A DNA stretch of 64,000 bases from Pacificoceanicola sp049341065. Its GTDB lineage: Bacteria; Pseudomonadota; Alphaproteobacteria; Rhodobacterales; Rhodobacteraceae. Of the stretch, positions 16,541-25,600 are shown in pieces (within the stretch, counting starts at the first letter, position 1; every line of letters starts with the position of its first letter). The position numbers and the translations under genes are program-made. The notes under the pieces were generated by a model that was not told where the DNA came from, made no database searches, and worked only from the letters and a program-made list of their open reading frames with translations. The DNA lies in assembly GCF_049341065.1 (NCBI RefSeq), contig NZ_JBMPIX010000001.1, forward strand, positions 434,001 through 498,000, written 5' to 3'.

Positions 16541-17785
16541 ATGCCTGACCTGCGCATTGCCGATGTCCGGATTACCCCGATCGCCTTTTACGACCCGCCT
16601 TTGTTGAACAACGCGGGCTGCCATCAGCCATTTGCGCTGCGATCCATCATCGAGGTCGAAACCGAAGATGGCGTGATCGGGCTTGGCGAAAGCTATGGCA
16701 CGCGCAAGCTGATCGACGCGGTCGAAACGCTTGCGCCCAATCTGCGCGGGATCGAGGTCACCGACCTGAATGCGCTTTGGGCATGGGCCAAGGGATCGGT
16801 CGTGGGGAACCTGCGCGGGTATATGGGCCAGGAGGCATTGTTGCCCCGCGTGGTCGCCGCCATCGAGGTGGCGATGTGGGACGCGCTTGGCAAGTCGCTG
16901 AACCTGCGGGTCTGTGACCTGCTGGGCGGGCAGGTGCGGGACCGCGTGCCGTTCTCGGCCTATCTGTTCTACAAGTTCGCGGGTCATGCCGGGCAACAGC
17001 CCGATGACTGGGGCGAGGTTCTGACCCCCGAACAACTGGTCGGCGAGGCGGGGCGTTTTATCGAGACTTACGGTTTTGACGCGATCAAGCTGAAAGCCGG
17101 GATTCTGGAGCCCGAGGCCGAGATTGCCGGGCTTGAGGCGCTGCGCGCAGCCTTTCCGGATGCGCCCTTGCGGATCGATCCCAATGGCGGCTGGACAGTG
17201 GAAACCACGCTGAAGCTTCTGCCTCGGCTGGAAGGTCTAATTGAGTATCTTGAAGATCCGACCGTGGGGATCGACGACAACGCGCGGGTTGCCGCAGCGA
17301 CCGACATTCCGCTGGCGACCAATATGTATGTGGTGGCCGACGGCCATCTGCCGCCGAACATGGCGCAGGATGCCTTTCAGGTGATCCTGAGCGATCACCA
17401 TTACTGGGGCGGCTTGAAGGCCAGCCGCGACCTTGGCCGGATCTGCGAGATCTGGGGGCTGGGTCTGTCGATGCACTCCAATTCCCATATGGGGATCAGC
17501 TTGGCGGCGATGACCCATCTGGCCGCCGCGACGCCGAACCTGACCTATGATTGCGACACCCATTACCCGTGGCAGACCGACGAGGTGATCGAAGGCGGTA
17601 AGCTGAAGATCGAAGGTGGCACCTTGGCCGTGCCCGAGGGGCCGGGGCTGGGCGTGACGCTGGACCGCGTTGAACTTGAGCGCCTGCACCAGAACTATCT
17701 GGAGTGCGGCTATACCCACCGCGACGATGAAACCGAGATGCGCAAGCATTGGCCGGACTGGCGCTTTCAGCGGCCGAAGTTTTAA
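16541..17785 (+). CDS. gudD: Glucarate dehydratase
   Basis: GudD converts D-glucarate to 5-dehydro-4-deoxyglucarate, the KdgD substrate. The 414-residue enolase-superfamily protein carries the glucarate-dehydratase signature set: LFYKF near residue 142, KLKAG (Lys183, Lys185), DPNGGW (Asp213), SDHHYWGG near residues 284-291 and the SMHSNSHMGIS segment (His312 and Asn314 as the catalytic dyad). The ATG at 16541 follows AAAGGAG. An in-frame ATG 24 bases upstream lacks such a site. Confidence 0.93.
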   Translation: MPDLRIADVRITPIAFYDPPLLNNAGCHQPFALRSIIEVETEDGVIGLGESYGTRKLIDAVETLAPNLRGIEVTDLNALWAWAKGSVVGNLRGYMGQEALLPRVVAAIEVAMWDALGKSLNLRVCDLLGGQVRDRVPFSAYLFYKFAGHAGQQPDDWGEVLTPEQLVGEAGRFIETYGFDAIKLKAGILEPEAEIAGLEALRAAFPDAPLRIDPNGGWTVETTLKLLPRLEGLIEYLEDPTVGIDDNARVAAATDIPLATNMYVVADGHLPPNMAQDAFQVILSDHHYWGGLKASRDLGRICEIWGLGLSMHSNSHMGISLAAMTHLAAATPNLTYDCDTHYPWQTDEVIEGGKLKIEGGTLAVPEGPGLGVTLDRVELERLHQNYLECGYTHRDDETEMRKHWPDWRFQRPKF

Positions 17786-17794
17786 GGACGACAG

Positions 17795-19297
17795 ATGACG
17801 CAAACTCCGCGTGTGATCCGGGTTCATCCCAATGACAACGTGGCCATCGTGGTCAATGATGGCGGCCTGCCTGCCGGGGCGGAGCCCAATGGCGTCGTTC
17901 TGCTTGAACGGGTGCCTCAGGGCCACAAGGTTAGCCTGACCGATCTGGCCCGGGGCGATGAAATCCGGCGCTATGACGTTGTGATCGGGATTGCCGCGCA
18001 GGATTTGCCTGCGGGGGCGTGGGTGAACGAGCACAACACCGATCTGCCGCCCGCGCCTGAGCTGGATTCCTTGCCCTTGGCCACGATCAAACCTGCGCCA
18101 GGCACCCCGTTCGAGGCGACATTTCAGGGCTATCGCAATGCCGATGGCAGCGTCGGAACGCGCAACCTGCTGGCGGTGACAACGACGGTGCAATGCGTCG
18201 CTGGCGTTGTTGAACACGCGGTGCGCCGTATCCGAGAAGAGCTGTTGCCCAAGTATCCAAACGTCGATGGCATTGTCCCGCTGGAACATATCTATGGCTG
18301 CGGCGTGGCGATTGATGCGGTCGATGCGGCAATCCCCATCCGCACGCTGTCCAATATCTCGAAGAACCCCAACTTTGGCGGGCGGGCTTTGGTTGTGTCG
18401 CTGGGGTGCGAGAAACTTCAGCCTGCGCGCCTGATGATGCCCGAAGCCGCCTTGGTGACGTTGCAAGAGCAAGACGGCTTTGTACCGATGATCGATACGA
18501 TCATGGCCGAGGCCGAAATACTCCTGGACGCCCTGAACAAACGCCAGCGCGAGACCTGCCCAGCCTCGGATCTGGTGGTGGGGATGCAATGCGGTGGCTC
18601 GGATGCCTTTTCCGGGGTCACGGCCAATCCGGCGCTTGGGGCGGCGGCGGATCTGATCGTGCGGGCAGGCGGCACGGTGATGTTTTCCGAGAACACCGAG
18701 GTGCGCGACGGCATCGCTCAGCTGACATCGCGCGCGGCGAGCAAAGAGGTTGCGCGGGACATCATCCGCGAGCTGAGCTGGTATGACGATTACCTCGCCC
18801 GTGGCGGCGTAGACCGGGCGGCGAACACCACACCGGGCAACAAGGCAGGCGGCCTGTCGAACATCGTCGAAAAAGCCATGGGCAGCATCGTCAAAAGCGG
18901 CTCAAGCCCGATCATGGCGGTGGTGCCGCCAGGGGAACGGGCGCGGAGCAAGGGGCTGCTCTATTGCGCGACACCGGCCAGCGATTTTATCTGCGGCACG
19001 CTGCAACTTGCGGCCGGGGCCACGGTGCATATTTTTACCACCGGGCGCGGCACGCCTTATAATCTGGCGGCCCTGCCGACGCTCAAGGTGGCCACCCGCA
19101 GCGATCTGGCGCGGCGTTGGCACGACCTGATGGACATCGACGCAGGCCCGATTGTCACCGGAGAGGTCACGATCGAAGAAATGGGTCAGCAAGTGTTCCA
19201 ACACATCCTGCGCACCGCCAGCGGTCAGGCCACCTGCGCCGAGGCATTGGGGCTGTACAATTCGCTGGCTCTGTTCAATCCCGCGCCGGTGACGTAG
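17795..19297 (+). CDS. garD: Galactarate dehydratase (UxaA/GarD family)
   Basis: This 500-residue member of the UxaA/GarD family acts on galactarate (or, less likely, altronate) and yields 5-dehydro-4-deoxyglucarate. An N-terminal SAF-like domain (about residues 1-90) is joined to the catalytic region, with GYRNADGSVGTRN near 117, SLGCEKLQP near 200 and MQCGGSDAFSG near 265. The single-chain SAF-plus-catalytic layout and the neighbouring udh, gudD and kdgD favour galactarate. It starts nine bases after gudD with AAGGACG upstream. Confidence 0.88.
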   Translation: MTQTPRVIRVHPNDNVAIVVNDGGLPAGAEPNGVVLLERVPQGHKVSLTDLARGDEIRRYDVVIGIAAQDLPAGAWVNEHNTDLPPAPELDSLPLATIKPAPGTPFEATFQGYRNADGSVGTRNLLAVTTTVQCVAGVVEHAVRRIREELLPKYPNVDGIVPLEHIYGCGVAIDAVDAAIPIRTLSNISKNPNFGGRALVVSLGCEKLQPARLMMPEAALVTLQEQDGFVPMIDTIMAEAEILLDALNKRQRETCPASDLVVGMQCGGSDAFSGVTANPALGAAADLIVRAGGTVMFSENTEVRDGIAQLTSRAASKEVARDIIRELSWYDDYLARGGVDRAANTTPGNKAGGLSNIVEKAMGSIVKSGSSPIMAVVPPGERARSKGLLYCATPASDFICGTLQLAAGATVHIFTTGRGTPYNLAALPTLKVATRSDLARRWHDLMDIDAGPIVTGEVTIEEMGQQVFQHILRTASGQATCAEALGLYNSLALFNPAPVT

Positions 19298-19325
19298 ACG
19301 CAACAAACCCGCAAGAGGGAGCAAA

Positions 19326-20036
19326 GTGGACGTGAAGGCACAAAGTGGATCATTGGTCGGCAGCACCACCGAGGCGCTGTCTGCACGCATTCTTGGCGGC
19401 GAATTCCCTCTTGGTGCCCGATTGCCGTCCGAAGCGCGCCTTTGTGAGGAATACGGCGTCAGCCGCACGGTGGTGCGCGAGGCCGTCGCCTCGCTCCGCG
19501 CCGATGGTCTGGTCGAGCCGCGCCGCGGCGCCGGGGTCTTTGTGGTCAAGGACAAGCTGGACAGCGGATTGCCCTTCCGCAATGTCGATTATGACCGGAT
19601 TTCCTCGGTGATCGAGGTCTTGGAGCTGCGCACGGCGATAGAAGTGGAAAGCGCGCGGATCGCGGCCACGCGCCGCTCGGCCGCGCAGATCGAGATCATC
19701 GTCGATGCGGTCGCTGCGGTGCGCAATCGCATGGAGGAGGGGCAGGGCACGTCAGAGGCGGATTTCGCCTTTCATCTGGCCATCGCGGAGGCAACCGGCA
19801 ACCCGCGTTTTGCCGAAGTCCTGACCATGCTTGGCTCTGCCGCTATTCCGCGCCACGCCTTGCGCAAAGGCGAAGGGTCCCAGATGACCGAGAGCTATAT
19901 GGCGCTGATCGATTCCGAGCACCGCCGCATCGTGGATGCGATCCTCGATCAGGACGTGCAGGCGGCGGGGGATGCCATGCGCCAGCATCTGGAAGGTGCG
20001 CAGAAGCGCTATCGTAAATTGTTGCGCACCTCCTGA
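19326..20036 (+). CDS. GntR/FadR-type transcriptional regulator of the uronate locus
   Basis: This 236-residue regulator has a winged helix-turn-helix at residues 15-78 (YGVSRTVVREAVASLRADG) and an FCD ligand domain whose helices include FHLAIAEATGNPRF. FCD regulators respond to carboxylic acids and sugar acids, and this one closes the aldarate operon. It is therefore the likely local repressor, with the palindrome at 8397 as a candidate site. The start is GTG at 19326 after GAGGGAG; no ATG offers a better site. Confidence 0.88.
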   Translation: MDVKAQSGSLVGSTTEALSARILGGEFPLGARLPSEARLCEEYGVSRTVVREAVASLRADGLVEPRRGAGVFVVKDKLDSGLPFRNVDYDRISSVIEVLELRTAIEVESARIAATRRSAAQIEIIVDAVAAVRNRMEEGQGTSEADFAFHLAIAEATGNPRFAEVLTMLGSAAIPRHALRKGEGSQMTESYMALIDSEHRRIVDAILDQDVQAAGDAMRQHLEGAQKRYRKLLRTS

Positions 20037-20097
20037 GCGCTGGACAGTAGCGGGTGCTTGGGCCACACCGCGGGGGCAATGCCTTCAGGAGATCGTC

Positions 20098-21255
20098 ATG
20101 CAGCCAGCCGCCCGTGTGCAAACCGCAATCGAGATATTGGACCGCATCGCGGCGGGTGAGCCTGCCGAACGCGCCTTGACCAACTGGGCGCGCGGGGCGC
20201 GGTACGCGGGCTCCAAGGATCGTGCCGCAGTGCGGGACCATGTCTTTGACGTTCTGCGCTGCTGGCGCTCCTCTGCGGTTCTGGGGGGCGGCGAAACCGG
20301 GCGCGCGCGGATGCTGGGCCATCTGCGGGCAACCGGGCAGGACATCGACGCGCTGTTTGTCGGCGGCGGCTATGGACCTGCGCCAATTGGCGCTGATGAT
20401 GCGCCGGGACGCACGCCCGAAGCGGTCGAGGCATGGGATCTGCCCGACTGGCTGGCGGACCGCTTCACGCAAAGTCTTGGCGACAAGGCCGAACAGGTCG
20501 CGCAGGTCTTGCGCCACCGGGCCGACGTGTTCCTGCGGGTCAACACCTTGAAAACCGACATTGCCGGGGCACTGGCTGCGCTCGCTCAAGACGGGATCGA
20601 GGCCGAACCACATGATCTGTCACCCGCCGCCTTGCGCGTGACCAAAGGCGCGCGGGCCGTTGCCCGAGGCAAGGCCTATGGCGATGGTCTGGTCGAACTG
20701 CAGGACGCCGCCAGTCAAGCCGTGGTCGATCTGCTGCCGCTGCAACCGGGCATGCGGGTGCTGGACTACTGTGCGGGCGGCGGCGGCAAGACTTTGGCCA
20801 TGGGGGCACAGCTTAACGGCGGCCCACTCGAAGCCCATGATGCCGACCCGCGCCGGATGTCTGACCTGCCCATTCGCGCCGAACGGGCTGGCGTTGAGGT
20901 CATGCAAATAGAGCGGCCCAAGGGGGCTTATGATCTTGTTCTTGCCGACGCCCCCTGTTCGGGCAGCGGAGCTTGGCGGCGCTCTCCGGAAGGCAAATGG
21001 CGGCTGACGCCCGATGCCTTGGACGCGCTTTGCGCCGTGCAATCAGAGATCCTTGAAACCTGCGCGCCTCTGGTCGCGCCAAAGGGCACATTGGCCTATG
21101 CCACCTGTTCGGTTCTGCGCGACGAGAACGACGCCCAGATCGAACGATTTATCCAGAACAACCCGGAATGGCAGATTGTGATGTCTCGGCAACTGACACC
21201 GGACGAGGGAGGCGATGGCTTTTTCATGGCTTGCATGGCAAGGCGCGGTAGCTAA
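20098..21255 (+). CDS. RsmB/NOP2-family RNA (cytosine-5) methyltransferase
   Basis: This 385-residue SAM-dependent methyltransferase modifies cytosine in rRNA (or tRNA). The N-terminal helical region recalls NusB/RsmB. The SAM motif is VLDYCAGGGGKTLAMG near residue 221. The two active-site cysteines lie in DAPCSGSG and ATCSVL, which distinguish m5C enzymes. AGGAGA precedes the ATG at 20098; the open frame further upstream overlaps the regulator and is not coding. Which cytosine it modifies cannot be told. Confidence 0.88.
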   Translation: MQPAARVQTAIEILDRIAAGEPAERALTNWARGARYAGSKDRAAVRDHVFDVLRCWRSSAVLGGGETGRARMLGHLRATGQDIDALFVGGGYGPAPIGADDAPGRTPEAVEAWDLPDWLADRFTQSLGDKAEQVAQVLRHRADVFLRVNTLKTDIAGALAALAQDGIEAEPHDLSPAALRVTKGARAVARGKAYGDGLVELQDAASQAVVDLLPLQPGMRVLDYCAGGGGKTLAMGAQLNGGPLEAHDADPRRMSDLPIRAERAGVEVMQIERPKGAYDLVLADAPCSGSGAWRRSPEGKWRLTPDALDALCAVQSEILETCAPLVAPKGTLAYATCSVLRDENDAQIERFIQNNPEWQIVMSRQLTPDEGGDGFFMACMARRGS

Positions 21256-21286
21256 TGGTTCAACTTATGGGTGTGCGATGACACGG

Positions 21287-21301
21287 TTAACCAACGCTTA
21301 A
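21287..21301. promoter_or_regulatory. CtrA-type binding box upstream of cckA
   Basis: TTAA-CCAACGC-TTAA is an exact match to the full CtrA consensus TTAA-N7-TTAA and lies 51 bases before the cckA start codon. Because CckA drives CtrA phosphorylation, the site suggests feedback control. Confidence 0.7.
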
Positions 21302-21351
21302 TGCTAAAGCGTGTTTAATCGCGACCAAGAATCAATCTTGGAGATTTTGAA

Positions 21352-23652
21352 TTGGCTGCGACAGCGCAACATCAAACTTCGCAAGGCATTGGCCTGGCAT
21401 TTCGCTACGGTGCATTCGCTATGTTGATGATGGCTGTAGCGGCCTTTGTTGCGTCAATTTTCGTACCCGCAGGCGTGGTGCGCACGGCTTTGCTCGCGGC
21501 AACCGGTGCGATGGGCAGCATGGGGATCGGCTGGCTTGCCATTCGGACAACTTCGGATTGGCTATTGAAGCGAAAGACCGACATTCTGATCGATCTGGTG
21601 GAAGGCGAGCCGTCTTATTGCTTTGTCACTGATGGCGACGGTCGTTTGCTGGCGGCGAACAAGACCGCGCGCAACCGGTTTTCCGCGGAGAATGGCGTAT
21701 CGCTCGCCGTGATCCTGCGCGAGGTTTTCGCCAGCGCCGAAGGGGTATTGTTTCGCCTGCAGAACAGAGCCGAAAACGAAGGCTCCGCAGTCGAAGAGAT
21801 CACCAGCCACGCCGAGGGGTTTCGCGTCTACGCCCGGGTTTTCCCGGGGCCAGTGGTGTTTTGGCGGATGGAGCCGAACGCGGCGCAAAACGGGGCAGCG
21901 CGCGGTAGCCATGCTGTCCTGACATTGGGTCGCAATGGAGCAATTCTGTACATGAACGCGCGGGCGCGGGCTTTGGCCGGCAAGCGGGTCAAGCGGATAG
22001 AGGAAATCATCGAAGACATGCCGTTGCGTGCGGGCGGCGTTCATCAGGTGAAAACTCCTGACGGGCTCAGCAAGATGCTGTTGCAAAGCGCGGAAATCGG
22101 CGCTGGCCGCGTTGAGCTCAGCTTGATGGAAGTGGCCGAAACGACTTCCGGAGCGGATGGGCTCGAGGGCACCGGAGGCTTTGACAACCTTCCGGTGCCG
22201 CTGATCAAAGTTGCCCCGGACGGCACCATTTTGCGGGCCAACCCCGAAGCGCAGCGCATGCTCGCGATTGAGAGCAGGAACGCAGGCAATCTGGCGGAAC
22301 ATATGGTCGGCCTTGGGCGCGCTCTGACCGACTGGCTGCAAGAGGCGGCCGAGGGACGAGGTCTTCACAGGTCAGAGTTTCTGCGGCTAACCCGCGAAGA
22401 TCAGGAGATTTTTGTACAGGTGACGCTCAAGCGTGTGACCGAAAATGGTGAGCCGACCCTGGTGGCGATCCTCAACGACGCAACCGAGTTGAAGACGCTG
22501 GAAGCGCAGTTCGTTCAAAGCCAGAAAATGCAGGCCATCGGCCAATTGGCAGGTGGCGTTGCGCATGACTTCAACAACTTGCTGACAGCAATTTCCGGTC
22601 ATTGTGACCTTATGCTGCTGCGCCACGATCAAGGCGACCCGGACTACAGCGATCTTGTGCAGATCAACCAGAACGCCAACCGAGCGGCTTCGCTTGTGGG
22701 GCAATTGTTGGCCTTTTCGCGCAAGCAGACCATGCGCCGCGAAGTCTTGGACCTGCGCGATACGCTCTCGGATCTGACACATCTCTTGAACCGGCTGGTC
22801 GGAGAGAAAGTCTCGCTCACGCTCAAGCACGATCCGGTTCTGCCGCCGGTCCGCGGGGATAAGCGGCAGTTGGAGCAGGTGATCGTCAATCTTGTGGTCA
22901 ACGCCCGCGATGCCATGCCCGAAGGCGGCGAAATCGTCGTCGAGACCGAGCGCCGCGTCTTGCGCGAGTCGCTTGAACGTGACCGCGCCGTGGTGGAACC
23001 GGGCACCTATGTCTCAGTCCGGATCACCGATCAGGGGACCGGCATTCCCAAAGACAAGCTGCAAAAGGTCTTTGAACCCTTCTTCACGACGAAGCGTCCC
23101 GGCGAAGGCACCGGACTGGGGCTGTCCACCGTTTATGGTATCGTCAAGCAGACCGGCGGGTTCATCTTTGTCGACAGCGCCGTGGGGCAGGGCACCTGCT
23201 TCACCCTTTTGCTGCCCGCCTATGAGGCCACCACCGAAGCCCAACCCGCCAAAACCGAACCCGAGGCGCGCAAGCTGCCTGAAAAGGGGTCGGGCGTTGT
23301 GCTCTTGGTTGAGGATGAAGCACCGGTGCGGGCCTTTGCCGCTCGCGCATTGCGCCTGCGCGGCTACACCGTGATCGAGGCTGAAACCGCCGAAGAGGCG
23401 CTCAGCACCCTCGAAGATGAGGCGCTGGCCGTAGATATCTTTGTGACCGATGTGGTCATGCCCGGCATGGATGGTCCCAGCTGGGTACGCGAGGCGCGCA
23501 AGGTGCGGCCCGATGTGCGCGTGGTCTTTGTGTCTGGTTATGCTGAAGACGCCTTTGGCGAAGGCCACGAGGAAATCCCGAATTCCGTGTTCCTGCCAAA
23601 ACCATTCTCGCTGACCGATCTGACGGAAACGGTGCATCAGCAGCTGAATTGA
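21352..23652 (+). CDS. cckA: Hybrid sensor histidine kinase CckA
   Basis: CckA starts the phosphorelay through ChpT to CtrA, controlling motility, gene transfer agents and cell-cycle functions in this group. Two membrane segments (about residues 17-39 and 43-62) are followed by PAS-like regions (about 80-370). The HisKA motif is GGVAHDFNNLL with phospho-acceptor His405. The ATPase has the usual G boxes, and a C-terminal receiver domain carries Asp700 in VTDVVMPGMDG. The start is TTG at 21352, with TTGGAG eight bases before it; no ATG fits. At 766 residues it matches alphaproteobacterial CckA. Confidence 0.93.
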   Translation: MAATAQHQTSQGIGLAFRYGAFAMLMMAVAAFVASIFVPAGVVRTALLAATGAMGSMGIGWLAIRTTSDWLLKRKTDILIDLVEGEPSYCFVTDGDGRLLAANKTARNRFSAENGVSLAVILREVFASAEGVLFRLQNRAENEGSAVEEITSHAEGFRVYARVFPGPVVFWRMEPNAAQNGAARGSHAVLTLGRNGAILYMNARARALAGKRVKRIEEIIEDMPLRAGGVHQVKTPDGLSKMLLQSAEIGAGRVELSLMEVAETTSGADGLEGTGGFDNLPVPLIKVAPDGTILRANPEAQRMLAIESRNAGNLAEHMVGLGRALTDWLQEAAEGRGLHRSEFLRLTREDQEIFVQVTLKRVTENGEPTLVAILNDATELKTLEAQFVQSQKMQAIGQLAGGVAHDFNNLLTAISGHCDLMLLRHDQGDPDYSDLVQINQNANRAASLVGQLLAFSRKQTMRREVLDLRDTLSDLTHLLNRLVGEKVSLTLKHDPVLPPVRGDKRQLEQVIVNLVVNARDAMPEGGEIVVETERRVLRESLERDRAVVEPGTYVSVRITDQGTGIPKDKLQKVFEPFFTTKRPGEGTGLGLSTVYGIVKQTGGFIFVDSAVGQGTCFTLLLPAYEATTEAQPAKTEPEARKLPEKGSGVVLLVEDEAPVRAFAARALRLRGYTVIEAETAEEALSTLEDEALAVDIFVTDVVMPGMDGPSWVREARKVRPDVRVVFVSGYAEDAFGEGHEEIPNSVFLPKPFSLTDLTETVHQQLN

Positions 23653-23694
23653 TGACTTGGGGCCGAAAGGTGGAATGCCCGGCAGCTTAGGGTG

Positions 23695-24288
23695 CTATTG
23701 CGCCCGATCCCAAACATCGAAATCGGAAGCGCATTTTCGGCGCAGCTTTTCTTCCGTCGCGGCGGACAGTTCCAAATCGCGGCGGGGCGAGACGTTTTCG
23801 CGCGGCAGATCGATCGTTGTTTCCAGACGCGCCTCCATGAAGGCGATCAGATTGGCCTGATTCTCATATTTGAAAAGGTGGGTGACTGACACACCGTTCG
23901 GGCGGGGTTCAATGAACTTCGACTGTGCGCCGACATTGGCGAAAGGTGGTCTGTCGCCGCTCGCGTAGGCTTGGCAAAACTCATCAAAACTGATGCCACG
24001 GGTCGAGGTGGGTTTGCCTTCGAGAAATCCGCGCTGGCGGTAGCGATACCACGAGCCCAGCCAGCTGACCGGTTCGCGGACCACCGCCAGAATATCCATA
24101 TGTTCCGCGCCCATGCGTTCAAACATCGGGCGGAAGAAACGGTTATAACGATAGACCGGCGCATGTTTCAGCTCCGGCGGATTCAACACGGAAATCGACG
24201 CATGTGGCAACAAAGCCTGCTCCCAAGCCGAGGTTCCGGTTTTGGGAACCGCAAGAAAGACCAAGCGCTGCTTCCAGAAAACCAGCAT
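23695..24288 (-). CDS. Sulfotransferase-family protein
   Basis: This 197-residue protein has the PAPS-binding signatures of sulfotransferases: a 5'-phosphosulfate loop VPKTGTSAWE near residues 14-23 and a 3'-phosphate segment VREPVSWLGSWYRYR near 70-84. It is short and has no signal peptide. The ATG at 24288 is chosen because AGGGA lies at a proper distance; a TTG two codons earlier would sit on top of that site. It stands alone between convergent cckA and divergent recA, so its acceptor (surface polysaccharide, lipid or small molecule) is unknown. Confidence 0.78.
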   Translation of the reverse strand: MLVFWKQRLVFLAVPKTGTSAWEQALLPHASISVLNPPELKHAPVYRYNRFFRPMFERMGAEHMDILAVVREPVSWLGSWYRYRQRGFLEGKPTSTRGISFDEFCQAYASGDRPPFANVGAQSKFIEPRPNGVSVTHLFKYENQANLIAFMEARLETTIDLPRENVSPRRDLELSAATEEKLRRKCASDFDVWDRAQ

Positions 24289-24404
24289 TTTCAATCCCTT
24301 TTGCGTGAACCTGATTTTATCAATCTTCTCTTAACGATCCTGCGGCAAGCTGAGAAGAGAAAGATTTAACTTGAATTGTTCTCGTTTTGATCTCATACGT
24401 GTGA

Positions 24405-24419
24405 GAACAAGGCAAGAAC
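24405..24419 (+). promoter_or_regulatory. SOS (LexA) box of recA
   Basis: GAAC-AAGGCAA-GAAC matches the alphaproteobacterial LexA consensus GAAC-N7-GAAC and lies 50 bases before the recA ATG. A degenerate copy in the opposite sense (GTTC-N7-GATC) is found at 24378-24392. Confidence 0.8.
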
Positions 24420-24469
24420 AAATGCAGCGATTGCCGCCGGTGATGGCGTGTGAAATAAGGACGGAAGTG

Positions 24470-25543
24470 ATGGCAACGGCAGACCTCCTGACAATGGACA
24501 ATAAGCGCAACGCGGATAAACAAAAGGCGCTCGACAGCGCCTTGGCCCAGATCGAACGTCAGTTCGGCAAAGGCTCAATCATGAAACTTGGCGCAGACAA
24601 CGCCATGCGCGATATCGAGTCGACCTCGACCGGATCGCTGGGGTTGGATATTGCCCTTGGTATTGGCGGGCTGCCCAAGGGGCGGATCATCGAAATCTAC
24701 GGGCCGGAAAGCTCGGGCAAGACCACTCTGACTCTGCACGCAATCGCGGAAGAGCAGAAAAAGGGCGGCGTTTGTGCCTTTGTGGACGCGGAACATGCGC
24801 TTGACCCGCAGTACGCCAAGAAGTTGGGCGTGGATCTGGACGAGCTGCTGATTTCGCAGCCCGACACCGGTGAGCAGGCGCTTGAGATCACCGATACCTT
24901 GGTGCGCTCGGGGGCAGTGAACCTTGTGGTGGTCGATTCGGTTGCGGCCCTGACGCCGAAGTCCGAACTAGAAGGCGACATGGGCGACAGCAGCGTTGGC
25001 GTGCATGCCCGCCTGATGAGCCAGGCCATGCGCAAGCTGACCGGCTCGATCAGTCGGACCAACTGCATGGTGATCTTCATCAACCAGATCCGGATGAAAA
25101 TCGGCGTCATGTTCGGCTCGCCCGAAACGACGACGGGCGGCAATGCGCTGAAGTTCTACAGTTCGGTGCGTTTGGATATTCGCCGAATTGGCGCGATCAA
25201 GGACCGCGACGAGGTTGTCGGCAACGCGACCCGTGTGAAAGTGGTCAAGAACAAGGTCGCGGCTCCCTTCAAGCAGGTGGAATTTGACATCATGTATGGC
25301 GAAGGTATCTCGAAGACCGGGGAATTGATCGATCTGGGCGTGAAGGCCGGCGTGGTCGAAAAATCCGGTGCATGGTATTCCTACGGCGATGAACGGATCG
25401 GTCAGGGGCGTGAGAACGTCAAGAATTTCCTCAAGGAGAACACCCGGATTGCGCTGGAGATCGAGGACAAGATCCGCGCCGCGCATGGCTTGGAGTTTGA
25501 TATGTCGGACGACGACGGTTCTTCGGATGTGACCGAGGATTGA
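24470..25543 (+). CDS. recA: Recombinase RecA
   Basis: RecA catalyses homologous strand exchange and triggers LexA self-cleavage. The 357 residues show the canonical core: Walker A GPESSGKT (residues 78-85), the stretch LISQPDTGEQALEI, the DNA-binding loop region FINQIRMKIGVMFGSPETT, and an acidic C-terminal tail (DMSDDDGSSDVTED). The ATG at 24470 is preferred because AAGGA precedes it and the N terminus then matches family proteins. It is SOS-regulated through the box at 24405. Confidence 0.98.
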   Translation: MATADLLTMDNKRNADKQKALDSALAQIERQFGKGSIMKLGADNAMRDIESTSTGSLGLDIALGIGGLPKGRIIEIYGPESSGKTTLTLHAIAEEQKKGGVCAFVDAEHALDPQYAKKLGVDLDELLISQPDTGEQALEITDTLVRSGAVNLVVVDSVAALTPKSELEGDMGDSSVGVHARLMSQAMRKLTGSISRTNCMVIFINQIRMKIGVMFGSPETTTGGNALKFYSSVRLDIRRIGAIKDRDEVVGNATRVKVVKNKVAAPFKQVEFDIMYGEGISKTGELIDLGVKAGVVEKSGAWYSYGDERIGQGRENVKNFLKENTRIALEIEDKIRAAHGLEFDMSDDDGSSDVTED

Positions 25544-25564
25544 CCTTCGCCGCAAAGCGAAAAC

Positions 25565-25597
25565 AAAGGGGCGTGCGGGAAACCGGGCGCCCTTTTT
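25565..25597 (+). terminator. Intrinsic terminator of recA
   Basis: A GC-rich stem (AAAGGGGCG...CGCCCTTT, one bulged G) is capped by a CGG-GAAA-CCG hairpin and followed by a T-run at 25593-25597. It lies 22 bases after the recA stop codon. Confidence 0.75.
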
Positions 25598-25600
25598 GGT

